Assembly (NCBI RefSeq): GCF_002753895.1
Contig: NZ_NJER01000001.1
Span: 1,050,910 to 1,114,909, forward strand
Origin: Halobacteriovorax sp. JY17
GTDB lineage: Bacteria; Bdellovibrionota; Bacteriovoracia; Bacteriovoracales; Bacteriovoracaceae
Length of the DNA: 64,000 nt
Direction: 5' to 3'
Shown: piece by piece, positions 34,914 through 44,449 of the stretch
Layout: each line of letters begins with the position of its first letter
Position numbering within the stretch: the first letter of the stretch is position 1
Translations under genes and position numbers: made by a program
Notes under the pieces: generated by a model
The model's database searches: none
Told to the model about the DNA's origin: nothing
Seen by the model: only the letters and a program-made list of their open reading frames with translations

Positions 34914-36278
34914 CTAGCTTCCAAGTTCTTTAGATAATATTTTTACTAAATTATTACAAATCTCGTGGACTTCATCTAACTTCTCTCCCTCGACCATCAC
35001 CCTTGCAAGAGGCTCAGTTCCAGAATAGCGAACAAGAATTCTTCCTCTGTCTCCGAGTGTTTTCTCCGCGGCTTTTAAGGCCTTTTGAAAGACAACGACA
35101 TCTTTAAAAGGAACTTTCTCTTTCACGACAGTATTTTTTAAAAGCTGTGGGTAGAGTTTTACTTCCTTAATAATTTCTCTGATTGGATTATCATAGAATT
35201 TCATGGCCTCGATGGCCTTGAGTGCTGCAAGACATCCATCACCAGTTGTCGCGTACTCTCCAAAGATCACATGTCCAGAAGGCTCGCCTCCGAGTATACA
35301 CTTATGATCGCGCATATACTCAACGATATATCTATCTCCTACTTTTGTTCTATGAAACTTAAGCCCAAGCGACTTAATATAGTTTTCAAGACCAAGGTTT
35401 GACATAACTGTACCAACGACAGTATCGCCTTTCTTAAGTTTTCCAGTATCTAATAAGAATTTAGCAAAGAGTCCAATAAGAGAGTCTCCATCTACCACTT
35501 CCCCTTCATGATCAATAACAGTCAGTCTATCCGCATCTCCGTCGAGGCATATTCCAATATCTGCTCGGTACTTCTTCACATGTTCACAGGCAAGTTCTGG
35601 GTGAAGAGATCCGCAATTAGAATTAATATTCTGCCCATTAGGATTTACTCCAAGAGTGATCACTTCCGCACCTAATTCATCGAACATCATAGGAGCTACT
35701 TTATATCCGGCTCCATTTGCACAATCGAGAACAACTCTCATATTGTCTAGCTTACAGCTATTATCCAAAGTAGATTTAACATTTACGAGATATCTACCAA
35801 AGACCTCATTTAGCCTCTTAGCATTCCCGAGTTCTCCACCAATTTTAACCGGCATGAGCTGAAGATTTAAAACGAGTTCTTCAAGCTCAAGCTCAACCTC
35901 ATCAGGAAGTTTATTACCAACGGAATCAAAGATCTTAATTCCATTATCTGAATAAGTATTGTGGGAAGCACTAATCATAATCCCAGCATCTGCCCTCATT
36001 GATTCAGTCACAAATGCGACCCCTGGAGTTGGAAGAGGACCTGTCAGAATAACTTCTCCCCCCTGAGAACAAACTCCCGCGGCAAAAGCTTGCTCAAACA
36101 TATAGCAGCTTAAACGCGTATCTTTCCCTACAATGATGAGTGGTTTCTTTCTCTTAGTGTGTCCTTGAAAATAGTGGGTGACCGCTCTTCCAAGTGCTGT
36201 CGCAATTTCTGGTGTCATGGGATAAATATTTGCCTTTCCGCGAATACCATCAGTACCAAAGAGTTTTCTTTCCGACAT
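34914..36278 (-). CDS. glmM: Phosphoglucosamine mutase
   Basis: The 454-residue enzyme interconverts glucosamine 6- and 1-phosphate for UDP-GlcNAc synthesis. Visible motifs are F-G-T-D-G-I-R-G at the N terminus, the phosphoserine loop S-A-S105-H-N-T, metal loop D-G-D-A-D-R, G-E-x-S-G-H, and R-Y-S-G-T-E-P near the C terminus. The ATG at 36278 is chosen for AGAGGA upstream and for the family start; an ATG 14 codons earlier lacks a ribosome site. Linkage to cdaA and cdaR is widespread in bacteria, where CdaA can regulate or be regulated by GlmM. Confidence 0.97.
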   Translation of the reverse strand: MSERKLFGTDGIRGKANIYPMTPEIATALGRAVTHYFQGHTKRKKPLIIVGKDTRLSCYMFEQAFAAGVCSQGGEVILTGPLPTPGVAFVTESMRADAGIMISASHNTYSDNGIKIFDSVGNKLPDEVELELEELVLNLQLMPVKIGGELGNAKRLNEVFGRYLVNVKSTLDNSCKLDNMRVVLDCANGAGYKVAPMMFDELGAEVITLGVNPNGQNINSNCGSLHPELACEHVKKYRADIGICLDGDADRLTVIDHEGEVVDGDSLIGLFAKFLLDTGKLKKGDTVVGTVMSNLGLENYIKSLGLKFHRTKVGDRYIVEYMRDHKCILGGEPSGHVIFGEYATTGDGCLAALKAIEAMKFYDNPIREIIKEVKLYPQLLKNTVVKEKVPFKDVVVFQKALKAAEKTLGDRGRILVRYSGTEPLARVMVEGEKLDEVHEICNNLVKILSKELGS

Positions 36279-36328
36279 AGTTTTCCTCTTACATATGGCC
36301 ACAAAAACTTTGGCCTTCAATCGATCAA

Positions 36329-37255
36329 TTAACGATTGCTTACATTAATAGATTGGGGATTAATTTGCAAAAGATGAATACCTTCTGGAAGCTTTGCACG
36401 CAACTTAACACTATGCACCCCTTTCTCGTCTGGAACATCTGCGATCACCTGAACGCTTGATGCTGTGAGACGCACTCCTTCTGGCGCTAAAACGTCTAAA
36501 GAGACGAAGCGCGTCTTAGACTTTATGCGATTTGAGCTTGAAAGAAATCTTACCTGTACCCTTTTAAGGGTTAAGTTTGCTTTCCTAGGCTTTACAACGA
36601 ATGAAAAATCTACCGGAGTAACTCTCTTGATGGAGATTCTAGGATCAACATCAACCAGAGCAATCTTCATTTCACCACTCCCCTCAAGTGTAGCGATATC
36701 AATAGGAGCTGTTTGAACTCTGGAAATTTTCCTCATCACTTCGATTGGACCAGTGATTAAAACTTCTGATGGCTCCACATTTGTTTCCATCAATTTTAAA
36801 TCTCCTGCTAAAGCTCCAACGAGATTTATTTTAACAGGAACGTTCTTTCTTATTTCTTTTTGTAATTCTACTTTGAACTTATCTGGACTCACTTCCATTA
36901 CTTGAACACCAAAGGGAACGGAGATGTCTTCTGGTGAAAGAAAGATATTAAAGCCACCCTTCTTCTTATATGGATAGTTCTGAAGTTTTAAAAATACATT
37001 CTCTTCTCTTTCAACCATAGTTCTAATAAAGGCCCTAGAACCTTTTATTTTTACATTTAATTTTTCAGGAGTGAGGTTTGAAACACTAAGTCCCTTTGGT
37101 GGAACTAAGTGTAGAGTCATATTATGTGTCACTTCTTGTGGCTCTGAGTTTAAAACGTAGAACCAAATAAAAACTGCGAAGAGAACACTTACAAACTTTA
37201 AAAGGTGTCTTGAATATTCGTGATTCTTCTTTAGAACCTTCTGCCAACCTTTCAT
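36329..37255 (-). CDS. cdaR: YbbR-domain protein CdaR
   Basis: The 308-residue protein has one N-terminal membrane helix (about 19-38) and then tandem YbbR repeats, seen in segments such as L-N-V-K-I-K-G and V-L-I-T-G-P-I-E-V-M. CdaR modulates the diadenylate cyclase CdaA at the membrane. Its ATG is preceded by AAGGA and sits one base after the cdaA stop, so the two are translationally coupled. Confidence 0.93.
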   Translation of the reverse strand: MKGWQKVLKKNHEYSRHLLKFVSVLFAVFIWFYVLNSEPQEVTHNMTLHLVPPKGLSVSNLTPEKLNVKIKGSRAFIRTMVEREENVFLKLQNYPYKKKGGFNIFLSPEDISVPFGVQVMEVSPDKFKVELQKEIRKNVPVKINLVGALAGDLKLMETNVEPSEVLITGPIEVMRKISRVQTAPIDIATLEGSGEMKIALVDVDPRISIKRVTPVDFSFVVKPRKANLTLKRVQVRFLSSSNRIKSKTRFVSLDVLAPEGVRLTASSVQVIADVPDEKGVHSVKLRAKLPEGIHLLQINPQSINVSNR

Positions 37256-37256
37256 T

Positions 37257-38063
37257 CTAGTCCTTCAACTTTATTGGTTTAAGTTTCTCATCTAATTTCT
37301 CATTAGACCAAACGTGCTTTAAGTATTGTCTAAGTTGATTCTCATTTCCACAGGCGTAGAAAGTCCCATCCAGACAAATATTGATTTTACCAGTCTCTTC
37401 ACTCACAGTGACAACGATGGCATCAGATATTTCAGAAATCCCAAGAGCTGCTCTATGTCTTGTCCCTAGGTGTCTATCAATTTCAATATTATTTGAAAGA
37501 GGTAAGAAACAACCGGCAGCTGCTAACTTTCCATCTTGAATGAGTACTGCTCCGTCGTGCAGAGGAGAAGAAGATTGAAAAACGGAATAGAGAAGATCGG
37601 AATGTATCTCCGCTCCTAGCCTTGTTCCAGTTCCAACAATATTTTCTAGTCCATGACGTCTTTCAAAAACAATCAATGCACCAATTTTTTCACGACTAAG
37701 AACTCCCGCCGCTTCGACGACTTCTTCAATTTCAAGGTACTCTGATTTACTATTAAATATTCCTAAGACTTTTCGACCTGTTCCAACATTGGCAAGGGCC
37801 GAACGCAATTGATCCTGAAAGAGAATGATAAAAATAATAACAAAGTAGTCAAAGAAATGAGTAAGAATCCAGTTTAAAGAATAGAGCTTATAATAAAGCG
37901 AAACACCATAGAGTCCTAGAACTAATACTAGTCCCAACATAACTTGCAGGGCCCTCGTCCCTTGAACAATTCTTAAAATCTGATAGAGAATAATGGCCAC
38001 TATGGCCATGTCCATAAGGTCTTTTATTCCTATCTGGTGATAGAGGATCTCAATGATTCCCAA
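37257..38063 (-). CDS. cdaA: Diadenylate cyclase CdaA
   Basis: The 268-residue membrane protein makes c-di-AMP from two ATP. Three membrane helices lie in residues 1-82, followed by the DAC domain with D-G-A (170-172) and G-T-R-H-R-A (200-205), both essential motifs. It starts at TTG with GGGAG upstream. It leads the cdaA-cdaR-glmM-pdxJ-nnr-tsaE operon. c-di-AMP usually controls potassium and osmotic balance and wall homeostasis. Confidence 0.96.
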   Translation of the reverse strand: MGIIEILYHQIGIKDLMDMAIVAIILYQILRIVQGTRALQVMLGLVLVLGLYGVSLYYKLYSLNWILTHFFDYFVIIFIILFQDQLRSALANVGTGRKVLGIFNSKSEYLEIEEVVEAAGVLSREKIGALIVFERRHGLENIVGTGTRLGAEIHSDLLYSVFQSSSPLHDGAVLIQDGKLAAAGCFLPLSNNIEIDRHLGTRHRAALGISEISDAIVVTVSEETGKINICLDGTFYACGNENQLRQYLKHVWSNEKLDEKLKPIKLKD

Positions 38064-38179
38064 CGGGGTGCTCCCAATTTAAATTACTATAGTAAGGTAT
38101 CGACATTAAGTGACTAAATATTGAGAATAATGTGAATAATTAGGGAAAAGAAGTCAATTGAATTATGTAAGTGGAGGCA

Positions 38180-38210
38180 AAAGAACTCTCCCTGAAGACT
38201 CAGAGAGAGT
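38180..38210 (-). terminator. Probable terminator of the PilZ-GAF regulator gene
   Basis: The hairpin ACTCTC-C-CTGA / TCAG-A-GAGAGT has 10 pairs plus one G-U wobble on the minus strand and a 4-base loop. It is followed by a short U-rich tail. Confidence 0.6.
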
Positions 38211-38223
38211 GTTGGATTTAAAA

Positions 38224-40161
38224 TTAAGCTGCTTTCTTTTCTTCTACAACGTCGTCTTGAACACTTTCAAGAACACTCGAAGATTGTAGCAATTTCTTTC
38301 TAAGAGCTTCCCTAGAAATTCCCATTTCTTTGGCGGCCTTTGATTTATTACCGTTATTTCTCTTAATTTCCGCCATGATCATCTCTCTTTCGATGAGTGC
38401 GACTCTGTCTTTAAGAGGAAGTTTATAATCGGCTACATGTGGAACGTTACCAAACATTCTTCTCTTGCTAGAAATATCTAAAAGAGGTGAAGCGTTATTT
38501 TCTAAGGCAACCTCAGTAATAATATGTGCCTTTGGATTATAGAGAACCGCACGCTCTACACACTTCTTCACTTCGGCCACGTTACCTGGCCAATCGTAGT
38601 CCTTAAGTTTCTCAAGGGCCTTTGGAGAGAAGTTCTTAAGTAAAAGGCCTTGCTTCTTACATTCAACTTTTAAAAAGAAGTCAACTAGAAGATCAACATC
38701 GTCAATTCTTCTTCTTAGTGGCTCCATAAAAATGTAGGCACTTGAGAGATACTCGTAGAGTTCTCTATCAAATTCACCTTTATCAACAAGCTCTGCAAGA
38801 TCTTTTGAAGAAGTTGCAATCACTCTGGCATCAATAGACATAATTGTTCCGGGGATTTTTCTATCCGTAAGAACGCTCATTAGTTTTCTCTGTTCTTTAA
38901 TAGAGAGTGCTGCAATATCGTGGAAAACAATTGTCCCCCCCTTAATCTTTGCAAAGACGTTCTTATCTTCTGCTCCCCATAACTCTTCATAGAGCTTATC
39001 TCTAACTGGCTCTTCACATCTGATTACTTCAAATGCTTTTAACCCACGACAACCTTCGTGATGAATAATTTGAGCAAATAAGGACTTCCCTACACCTTTT
39101 TCTCCGTGAACAAGAAGTGGTGAATCAAGATCTTTAGTCTTAATAATTGCACTTCTAAGAGATGCAATATGAGGAGTCTTTCCGATGAGAGCATGCTTTC
39201 TATCAAATGGAGTTGAGAATCTTCTGATTTGACTCGACTCCGACATTGGATTGTAATTGTGAAATACTGAAGAAAAAACAAGAGCTAGAACTTTCATTGT
39301 CTTTTCGTCTTCAACAGTGAAACGATCCTGATTTCTCTTATTTAAAATCTGAATAACTCCAATGATCTTATCTTCTCTATTGTGAATAGGATGACAGATG
39401 ATGGACTTTGTTTCATAACCAAATTGATTATCAAATTGATCATTGAATCTACTCTTATCATCTTGAATATCAATATTTAGAGCAACCCCTGTTGTAAAAA
39501 CAGAACCAGCAATTCCCAGTCTATAATCAAATTTTAACTTGTCCTTATCTACTCCTAGTGCGCCAATGGCCTCTAGTTCGTTAGACTCTGGATTAATTAA
39601 GAAAATAGAAGCTCTCTGTGCATTTAGAATACGTACAACTTCTTCAAGCATCGTATCTAAGAACCCTTCTTTATCACCAAAGAATGTAATATCTTTAAAG
39701 AGAGATAAGAGAAGTGAGAACATCTCAAAACCATCACTCGCTTTTGTGTATTTTTCTTTTAGAGCAGAATCAATTAAACAATCTTTTAATCTATCTGTTG
39801 AAAAACTCATTACATAGTGTTGAAGGAATTTACTTAGCGCTCTATCCCCTTCTAACTCTAGTCCATAGATAATATCATCGTCTTCAATTGTCTCAGAAAA
39901 TGCTCTAACAATTTTTCCCGTAAGGTCAATATGGTGTCTCTTAAATTGCATCGAAATCGTAAGTTCTTCTCCGACACTAATTCTCTTCTTAGTTGAAAAA
40001 CCCAAACCAGTGACACTGATATCAATTAATTTTGCATCATTAATATATTCAGACTTACCAAGTTCATTTTCCTCTTCTACTAGAAAGCGCAGATCATCAG
40101 CGTCCTCTACCGGAATTCTGAATGATTGGTAGAATTTAAACTCTGAAAAGCTAGCAAGCAT
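38224..40161 (-). CDS. PilZ-GAF-AAA-Fis regulator (degenerate sigma-54 activator type)
   Basis: The 645-residue protein has, in order, a PilZ-like domain (about 10-115, with D-I-S-V-T-G but no clear R-x-x-x-R), a GAF domain (160-300), an AAA+ domain (320-550) and a Fis-type helix-turn-helix (595-630). The Walker A reads G-E-K-G-V-G-K. Where sigma-54 activators have the GAFTGA loop, this protein goes from E-L-W-G to N-V-F-A-K-I-K-G-G-T with the loop missing. The Walker B region is F-H-D-I, without the usual glutamate. It therefore probably does not drive sigma-54 and may be a DNA-binding regulator sensing c-di-GMP or a small ligand. AGGAG precedes the ATG; it has its own terminator. Confidence 0.88.
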   Translation of the reverse strand: MLASFSEFKFYQSFRIPVEDADDLRFLVEEENELGKSEYINDAKLIDISVTGLGFSTKKRISVGEELTISMQFKRHHIDLTGKIVRAFSETIEDDDIIYGLELEGDRALSKFLQHYVMSFSTDRLKDCLIDSALKEKYTKASDGFEMFSLLLSLFKDITFFGDKEGFLDTMLEEVVRILNAQRASIFLINPESNELEAIGALGVDKDKLKFDYRLGIAGSVFTTGVALNIDIQDDKSRFNDQFDNQFGYETKSIICHPIHNREDKIIGVIQILNKRNQDRFTVEDEKTMKVLALVFSSVFHNYNPMSESSQIRRFSTPFDRKHALIGKTPHIASLRSAIIKTKDLDSPLLVHGEKGVGKSLFAQIIHHEGCRGLKAFEVIRCEEPVRDKLYEELWGAEDKNVFAKIKGGTIVFHDIAALSIKEQRKLMSVLTDRKIPGTIMSIDARVIATSSKDLAELVDKGEFDRELYEYLSSAYIFMEPLRRRIDDVDLLVDFFLKVECKKQGLLLKNFSPKALEKLKDYDWPGNVAEVKKCVERAVLYNPKAHIITEVALENNASPLLDISSKRRMFGNVPHVADYKLPLKDRVALIEREMIMAEIKRNNGNKSKAAKEMGISREALRKKLLQSSSVLESVQDDVVEEKKAA

Positions 40162-40411
40162 AATATCTCCTAATGGATTTAACTTATCCTCTTGGATTAA
40201 GTGATTTATCTCTAACTATTTCGGAAAATAGAGAAAAATACTTAAGCAATATGCCTAAAAAATGAGGCAACCTAAGTAATTTCAATCAATTACAAAAGAA
40301 ATTGCTATTTTTTACTCTATTGAAGAGTTTTAAGTTACGAAAATAGCTAAAAAATGTTAATTAGAGGCTTATATATATATTTGATTTTAATACGTTTTTA
40401 AGGAGTCAGCC

Positions 40412-41350
40412 TTGTTCTTTGAAGGATCTGAAAAGAAGGCCGAAGTAATCGTCGATTTAGGTGGAAAGTCACTTAGAAGTATCGACCAAAGCTTTTGGAG
40501 CCAATTAGTAGCTAAGTGTGAAGCCACAATTTTATCAAAAATATCTAATGACAGTTGTGATGCTTATCTTTTAAGTGAGTCTAGTTTATTTGTTTTTGAT
40601 GATAGATTTACAATTCTAACTTGTGGACAAACAATTCTTATCAATTCAATTCTCTTCTTTATAGAGAATCACGATAGAGATTGTATTTCTCAAATTATTT
40701 TTCAAAGAAAAAATGAATACTTCTCTCATCTTCAAAAAACGCACTTCTTAGACGACGTGAAGAAAATTCAAGAAATGTTTGCTGGTGTATCACTTAGGTT
40801 TGGTCATATGGACGCTCACCACAACTACCTCTTTCACTTAGATAAGGAATATCAACCAGAGAAAGATGATAAGACTTATGAAATGCTTGTCTACCATATA
40901 GCCAGTGACGTGAGTAAGAATTTAACTTCAGGGAAGTTAAATGCACAAGAAATCAGAGATCTTCTAAAGCTAGAACTACTTATTCCTGGTTTTCAAATTG
41001 ACGACTTTGTCTTCCAACCTTTTGGCTATAGCTTAAATGCGATTAGTACCAATGGTGAATACCTTACGATTCATGTGACTCCACAAGAAGAGTCTAGTTA
41101 CGTGAGTTTTGAATCATCAATTAATTTGGTAGAGAAGGCTTCTATCATTCTTGAGACACTTCGACCTCACGCTTTTGATTTTATGACATTTAATCCTGAA
41201 GGATTTGAAAATAACTTTGATACGATTCCTAAAATTTATCAAAATGAAACACTCGTAAGAGAAACTATTAGTTGTGGCTACAATGTAGAATTCGCTCATT
41301 TTTCAAAGAATGAAAGAGAAGTCTTTAAGGCCTATAAGATGGAGATATAA
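40412..41350 (+). CDS. speD: S-adenosylmethionine decarboxylase, eukaryotic type
   Basis: The 312-residue proenzyme matches the eukaryotic AdoMetDC family rather than the short bacterial SpeD. The self-cleavage site L-S-E56-S57-S-L-F-V corresponds to human Glu67-Ser68. The catalytic T-C71-G keeps the human 14-residue spacing from the pyruvoyl serine, and Y-S207-L-N followed 14 residues later by T-I-H221-V-T matches human Ser229 and His243. All processing and catalytic residues are present. The start is TTG behind AAGGAG. speE follows after two bases, so the pair makes decarboxylated AdoMet and uses it for spermidine. Confidence 0.92.
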   Translation: MFFEGSEKKAEVIVDLGGKSLRSIDQSFWSQLVAKCEATILSKISNDSCDAYLLSESSLFVFDDRFTILTCGQTILINSILFFIENHDRDCISQIIFQRKNEYFSHLQKTHFLDDVKKIQEMFAGVSLRFGHMDAHHNYLFHLDKEYQPEKDDKTYEMLVYHIASDVSKNLTSGKLNAQEIRDLLKLELLIPGFQIDDFVFQPFGYSLNAISTNGEYLTIHVTPQEESSYVSFESSINLVEKASIILETLRPHAFDFMTFNPEGFENNFDTIPKIYQNETLVRETISCGYNVEFAHFSKNEREVFKAYKMEI

Positions 41351-41352
41351 GA

Positions 41353-42213
41353 ATGAAATCTAGTTTATGGATTGAAGAATTCCAAAGTGATCACTCTTCA
41401 TACAAATTTGAAATTGAAAAAACTCTTTTCTCAGGACAGAGCGAATTCCAATCAGTTGACGTCGTTCAAACTAAGGGGCACGGAAAAATGCTTCTTAACG
41501 ACGGACTTATTATGGTTACAGAGAGAGATGAATTTGCCTACCACGATATGATTGCTCACGTTCCATTATTTGTTCACCCAAATCCTAAGAACGTTCTTGT
41601 TATCGGTGGTGGAGACGGTGGTACAGCGAGAGAAGTCATCAGACATGCTAGTGTTGAAAAATGCACCATGGTTGAAATTGATAAGATGGTAGTAGACGCC
41701 TGTATTGAACATATTCCTCAAACGTCAAAGGACTTAACTGGTGACAGAGTAAACCTTATCATTGGTGACGGTGTTAAGTTTGTTAAAGAAACAAAGGAAA
41801 AGTTCGATGTTATCTTAGTTGATTCAACAGATCCAATCGGACCAGCAACTCCACTCTTTGGTACTGAATTCTACGAAGATTTAAAGAATTGTTTAACAGA
41901 CGACGGAATAGTTGTTTCTCAAGGTGAGTCTCCTTGGTATCAAACAGATATTCAAAAGGGATTAATAAAAATTTTAGATAATGTCTTCAGTGATGTTTTT
42001 CTTTATACATTCTCTAATTTAACCTACCCAGGTTCTCTTTGGTCATTTACTTTTGCAACAAAGAAATACCACCCAACAAAAGACTTCAACCCAAATAGAG
42101 TTGTTGAATCTGGACTTGATTTTGATTACTACAATAAAAGCATTCATTCTGCGGCCTTCGCTCTTCCAAACTTTATTAGAAAGAATTTAGAGGGATTAAT
42201 TAAGAATGACTAA
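41353..42213 (+). CDS. speE: Spermidine synthase
   Basis: The 286-residue aminopropyltransferase has the family motifs G-G-G-D-G-G (85-90) for decarboxylated AdoMet binding, V-E-I-D and the catalytic D-S-T-D-P-I-G-P. It transfers aminopropyl from decarboxylated AdoMet to putrescine. GGAG precedes the ATG. It is immediately downstream of speD and overlaps the EVE-domain gene by 8 bases, so the three form one operon. Confidence 0.96.
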   Translation: MKSSLWIEEFQSDHSSYKFEIEKTLFSGQSEFQSVDVVQTKGHGKMLLNDGLIMVTERDEFAYHDMIAHVPLFVHPNPKNVLVIGGGDGGTAREVIRHASVEKCTMVEIDKMVVDACIEHIPQTSKDLTGDRVNLIIGDGVKFVKETKEKFDVILVDSTDPIGPATPLFGTEFYEDLKNCLTDDGIVVSQGESPWYQTDIQKGLIKILDNVFSDVFLYTFSNLTYPGSLWSFTFATKKYHPTKDFNPNRVVESGLDFDYYNKSIHSAAFALPNFIRKNLEGLIKND

Positions 42214-42667
42214 AAAGTACTGGCTCATGAAAACTGAGCCCGATACTTTCTCAATTGATGATCTCTATTCTAGACCCAAGAAGACGGAGCACTGGGATGG
42301 GGTTAGAAATTATCAAGCTAGAAACTTCATGCGCGATGAAATGAAAAAAGGAGACTTAGTTCTCCTTTATCATTCCAGCTGTAAGGTTCCAGGGGTTGCA
42401 GGAATTGCAGAAGTTGTAAAAGAGTCCTACCCTGACTACACATCTTGGGACAAGAAATCAGCATACTATGACCCAAAGTCAACTTCAGAAAAACCAAGAT
42501 GGTTCATGGTAGATATTAAATTTAAAAAGAAGTTTGAAACCTACCTACCTCTAACTGAACTTAAGGGAATGAAGAAACTTAAGGATATGGTCCTACTTAA
42601 GAAAGGTAGTCGCCTCTCAATTCAGCCAGTTACGAAAGAAGAGTTTGAGCATATAACTCGACTATAA
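42206..42667 (+). CDS. EVE-domain protein (THYN1-like)
   Basis: The 153-residue protein has the EVE family pattern: W-L-M-K-T-E-P at the start, W-D-G-V-R-N-Y-Q-A-R-N, G-D-L-V-L-L-Y-H-S and P-R-W-F-M-V-D-I. EVE domains are PUA-like and bind modified bases in DNA or RNA; the exact role in bacteria is uncertain. It overlaps speE by 8 bases, so it is co-expressed with polyamine synthesis, though a functional link is not obvious. Confidence 0.92.
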   Translation: MTKKYWLMKTEPDTFSIDDLYSRPKKTEHWDGVRNYQARNFMRDEMKKGDLVLLYHSSCKVPGVAGIAEVVKESYPDYTSWDKKSAYYDPKSTSEKPRWFMVDIKFKKKFETYLPLTELKGMKKLKDMVLLKKGSRLSIQPVTKEEFEHITRL

Positions 42668-42713
42668 ATTATCTATTTTTTTACTCTGTTAATCGCTCTA
42701 GAAATTCCTTATA

Positions 42714-44444
42714 ATGATAGAGAAAATGGAAACCAAGAGAAAACTCCTCTATATTTACTCCCTATCCCTAATTTTAGTAATTAGCACACTAGTTATTTTT
42801 GCTCGCTACGTTTTCTACTCAGAGTTTGAAACACTTGAGTATAAGAAAATTGAAATCAATAACGAAATTGTAAGAAAGGAGATCCTTAAAGACTTAGGAG
42901 AACTTAGTTTTAAGAATATAGAGTGGGCCACCAGGGAGACAAATTATCTCTTACTAAAAAATAAAGACTTTTCTAGCTTTGAGAGGAATCTAAACTTCTC
43001 AGCTCTTAGAAATCAAAATATTGACCTCCTTATTTTTGGTGGAAATAACCTCTTAGTGAAGGGCTATAATCTCGCCTCAGACCACGATGAAAGCTCAATT
43101 GGATTACAGAAAATTTCTCCCGATCTACTTAAGTTGATAAATGAGAATAAAACTATTCAGTCAGGTGAAACAGTTCTTGAAATTTTCAACTTTGGAAGTT
43201 TTGGAAGTTGGCTCATTTCCCAGAGACCTATTACAGATAGATACGCAATGGAAGCAAGTGTTGGTCGACTTATTATGGGAAAGAAACTTGATAGTTCCTA
43301 CTTTAATAAGCTCAGTAGCAAGCTTGCTATCAAAGTCTTCTATAAAGGAATCGAAAGTAGTGTTCAAAGTAAAAAATATAAAGTTGATGAATTCTTAGTG
43401 ACTGACTATGGTCTTGAATTAAACTCCAGAGAGTTCTTCGTTTTCTCAATCTTTCATTCACCAGAGATTCTCCTCGCTGGAAAATCAAGTTTCAGACTCT
43501 TCTTTATCACCTCATCTCTTATGATATTCTTCATTATGGGATTTACTTACTTTATTCTTCAAAGAAGTATCTTCTCCCCTATTCTCACTCTTCAACATAA
43601 AGTTTCAAATTTAGATATTAACAACCTTCAAGAAATTAAAGTAAAGAATGGAGATCACGAAATCAATGAACTCATTGGAACTATCAACTCTCTAATTGTC
43701 AGAGTGAAAAGTGATTACGAACTTCTCGTACAAAAAAGTAAACTCGAATCCCTAGGTCTTATGGCCGGAGGAATCGCCCATGAAATTAATAATCCTCTAA
43801 CGATTCTTAGAAGTAATTCAAGTATTATTCTTCGAGAGCTTTCAGAGTCCAATCACCTAGTTGATAAGAAAGTCTCAGATAAACTCAAAAAGAATATAAA
43901 AACAATTGATCGAATAGCAGGGATTATTACAGGCCTTCAAAAAATTTCAAGACATTCCTCAGAAGACGAACTCGTAATAGTAAGTGCAAATTCAGTTTTA
44001 GAAAATCTAAAAGAGCTGCAAGCTGGCCTACTTGAAGATAGAAGTACTCGTGTTGAGTATAAATTCACTCCGAATGATTTAAAGTTTAAGGGATTAGAAC
44101 AGCAGATTACGCAAATTCTAATTAATTTAGTTCTCAACTCTGCTCAAGCAATTGATGGGAGTGATGATAAATGGATAAGAGTTGAATTAGACCAATCACC
44201 AAGTGATATTATTTTTAGAGTTATAGATTCAGGGCTTGGCATAAATAATGAAATCCAAGGACAACTAATGGAGCCATTCTTTACCACGAAGTCTATTGGA
44301 GAAGGTACAGGTCTAGGGCTAAGTATCTGTAGAAAGATCGCCCATTTTCATAAAGGCGATCTAAACCTTATTTCAGAAAGAGAGAATACAACTTTTGAAC
44401 TAACTCTTCCAAAACTTCAAGAAGAAGAAATCCAAACAGCTTAA
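42714..44444 (+). CDS. Membrane sensor histidine kinase
   Basis: The 576-residue protein has two membrane helices (about 11-31 and 260-282) bounding a CHASE4-like periplasmic sensor domain. A HAMP-like linker (283-335) is followed by the phosphoacceptor H356 in G-I-A-H-E-I-N-N-P-L and a HATPase domain (N box L-I-N-L-V-L-N-S-A-Q-A, G1 D-S-G-L-G-I, G2 G-E-G-T-G-L-G-L). No response regulator is adjacent, so it is an orphan kinase. Two starts, 42714 and 42726, are possible and neither has a strong Shine-Dalgarno. Confidence 0.93.
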   Translation: MIEKMETKRKLLYIYSLSLILVISTLVIFARYVFYSEFETLEYKKIEINNEIVRKEILKDLGELSFKNIEWATRETNYLLLKNKDFSSFERNLNFSALRNQNIDLLIFGGNNLLVKGYNLASDHDESSIGLQKISPDLLKLINENKTIQSGETVLEIFNFGSFGSWLISQRPITDRYAMEASVGRLIMGKKLDSSYFNKLSSKLAIKVFYKGIESSVQSKKYKVDEFLVTDYGLELNSREFFVFSIFHSPEILLAGKSSFRLFFITSSLMIFFIMGFTYFILQRSIFSPILTLQHKVSNLDINNLQEIKVKNGDHEINELIGTINSLIVRVKSDYELLVQKSKLESLGLMAGGIAHEINNPLTILRSNSSIILRELSESNHLVDKKVSDKLKKNIKTIDRIAGIITGLQKISRHSSEDELVIVSANSVLENLKELQAGLLEDRSTRVEYKFTPNDLKFKGLEQQITQILINLVLNSAQAIDGSDDKWIRVELDQSPSDIIFRVIDSGLGINNEIQGQLMEPFFTTKSIGEGTGLGLSICRKIAHFHKGDLNLISERENTTFELTLPKLQEEEIQTA

Positions 44445-44449
44445 CTTCT

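Noticed and set aside
40370..40381. TA dinucleotide run upstream of speD as a phase-variable promoter
   Set aside because: It is short and not placed between recognisable -35 and -10 boxes, so it is best explained as AT-rich intergenic sequence.
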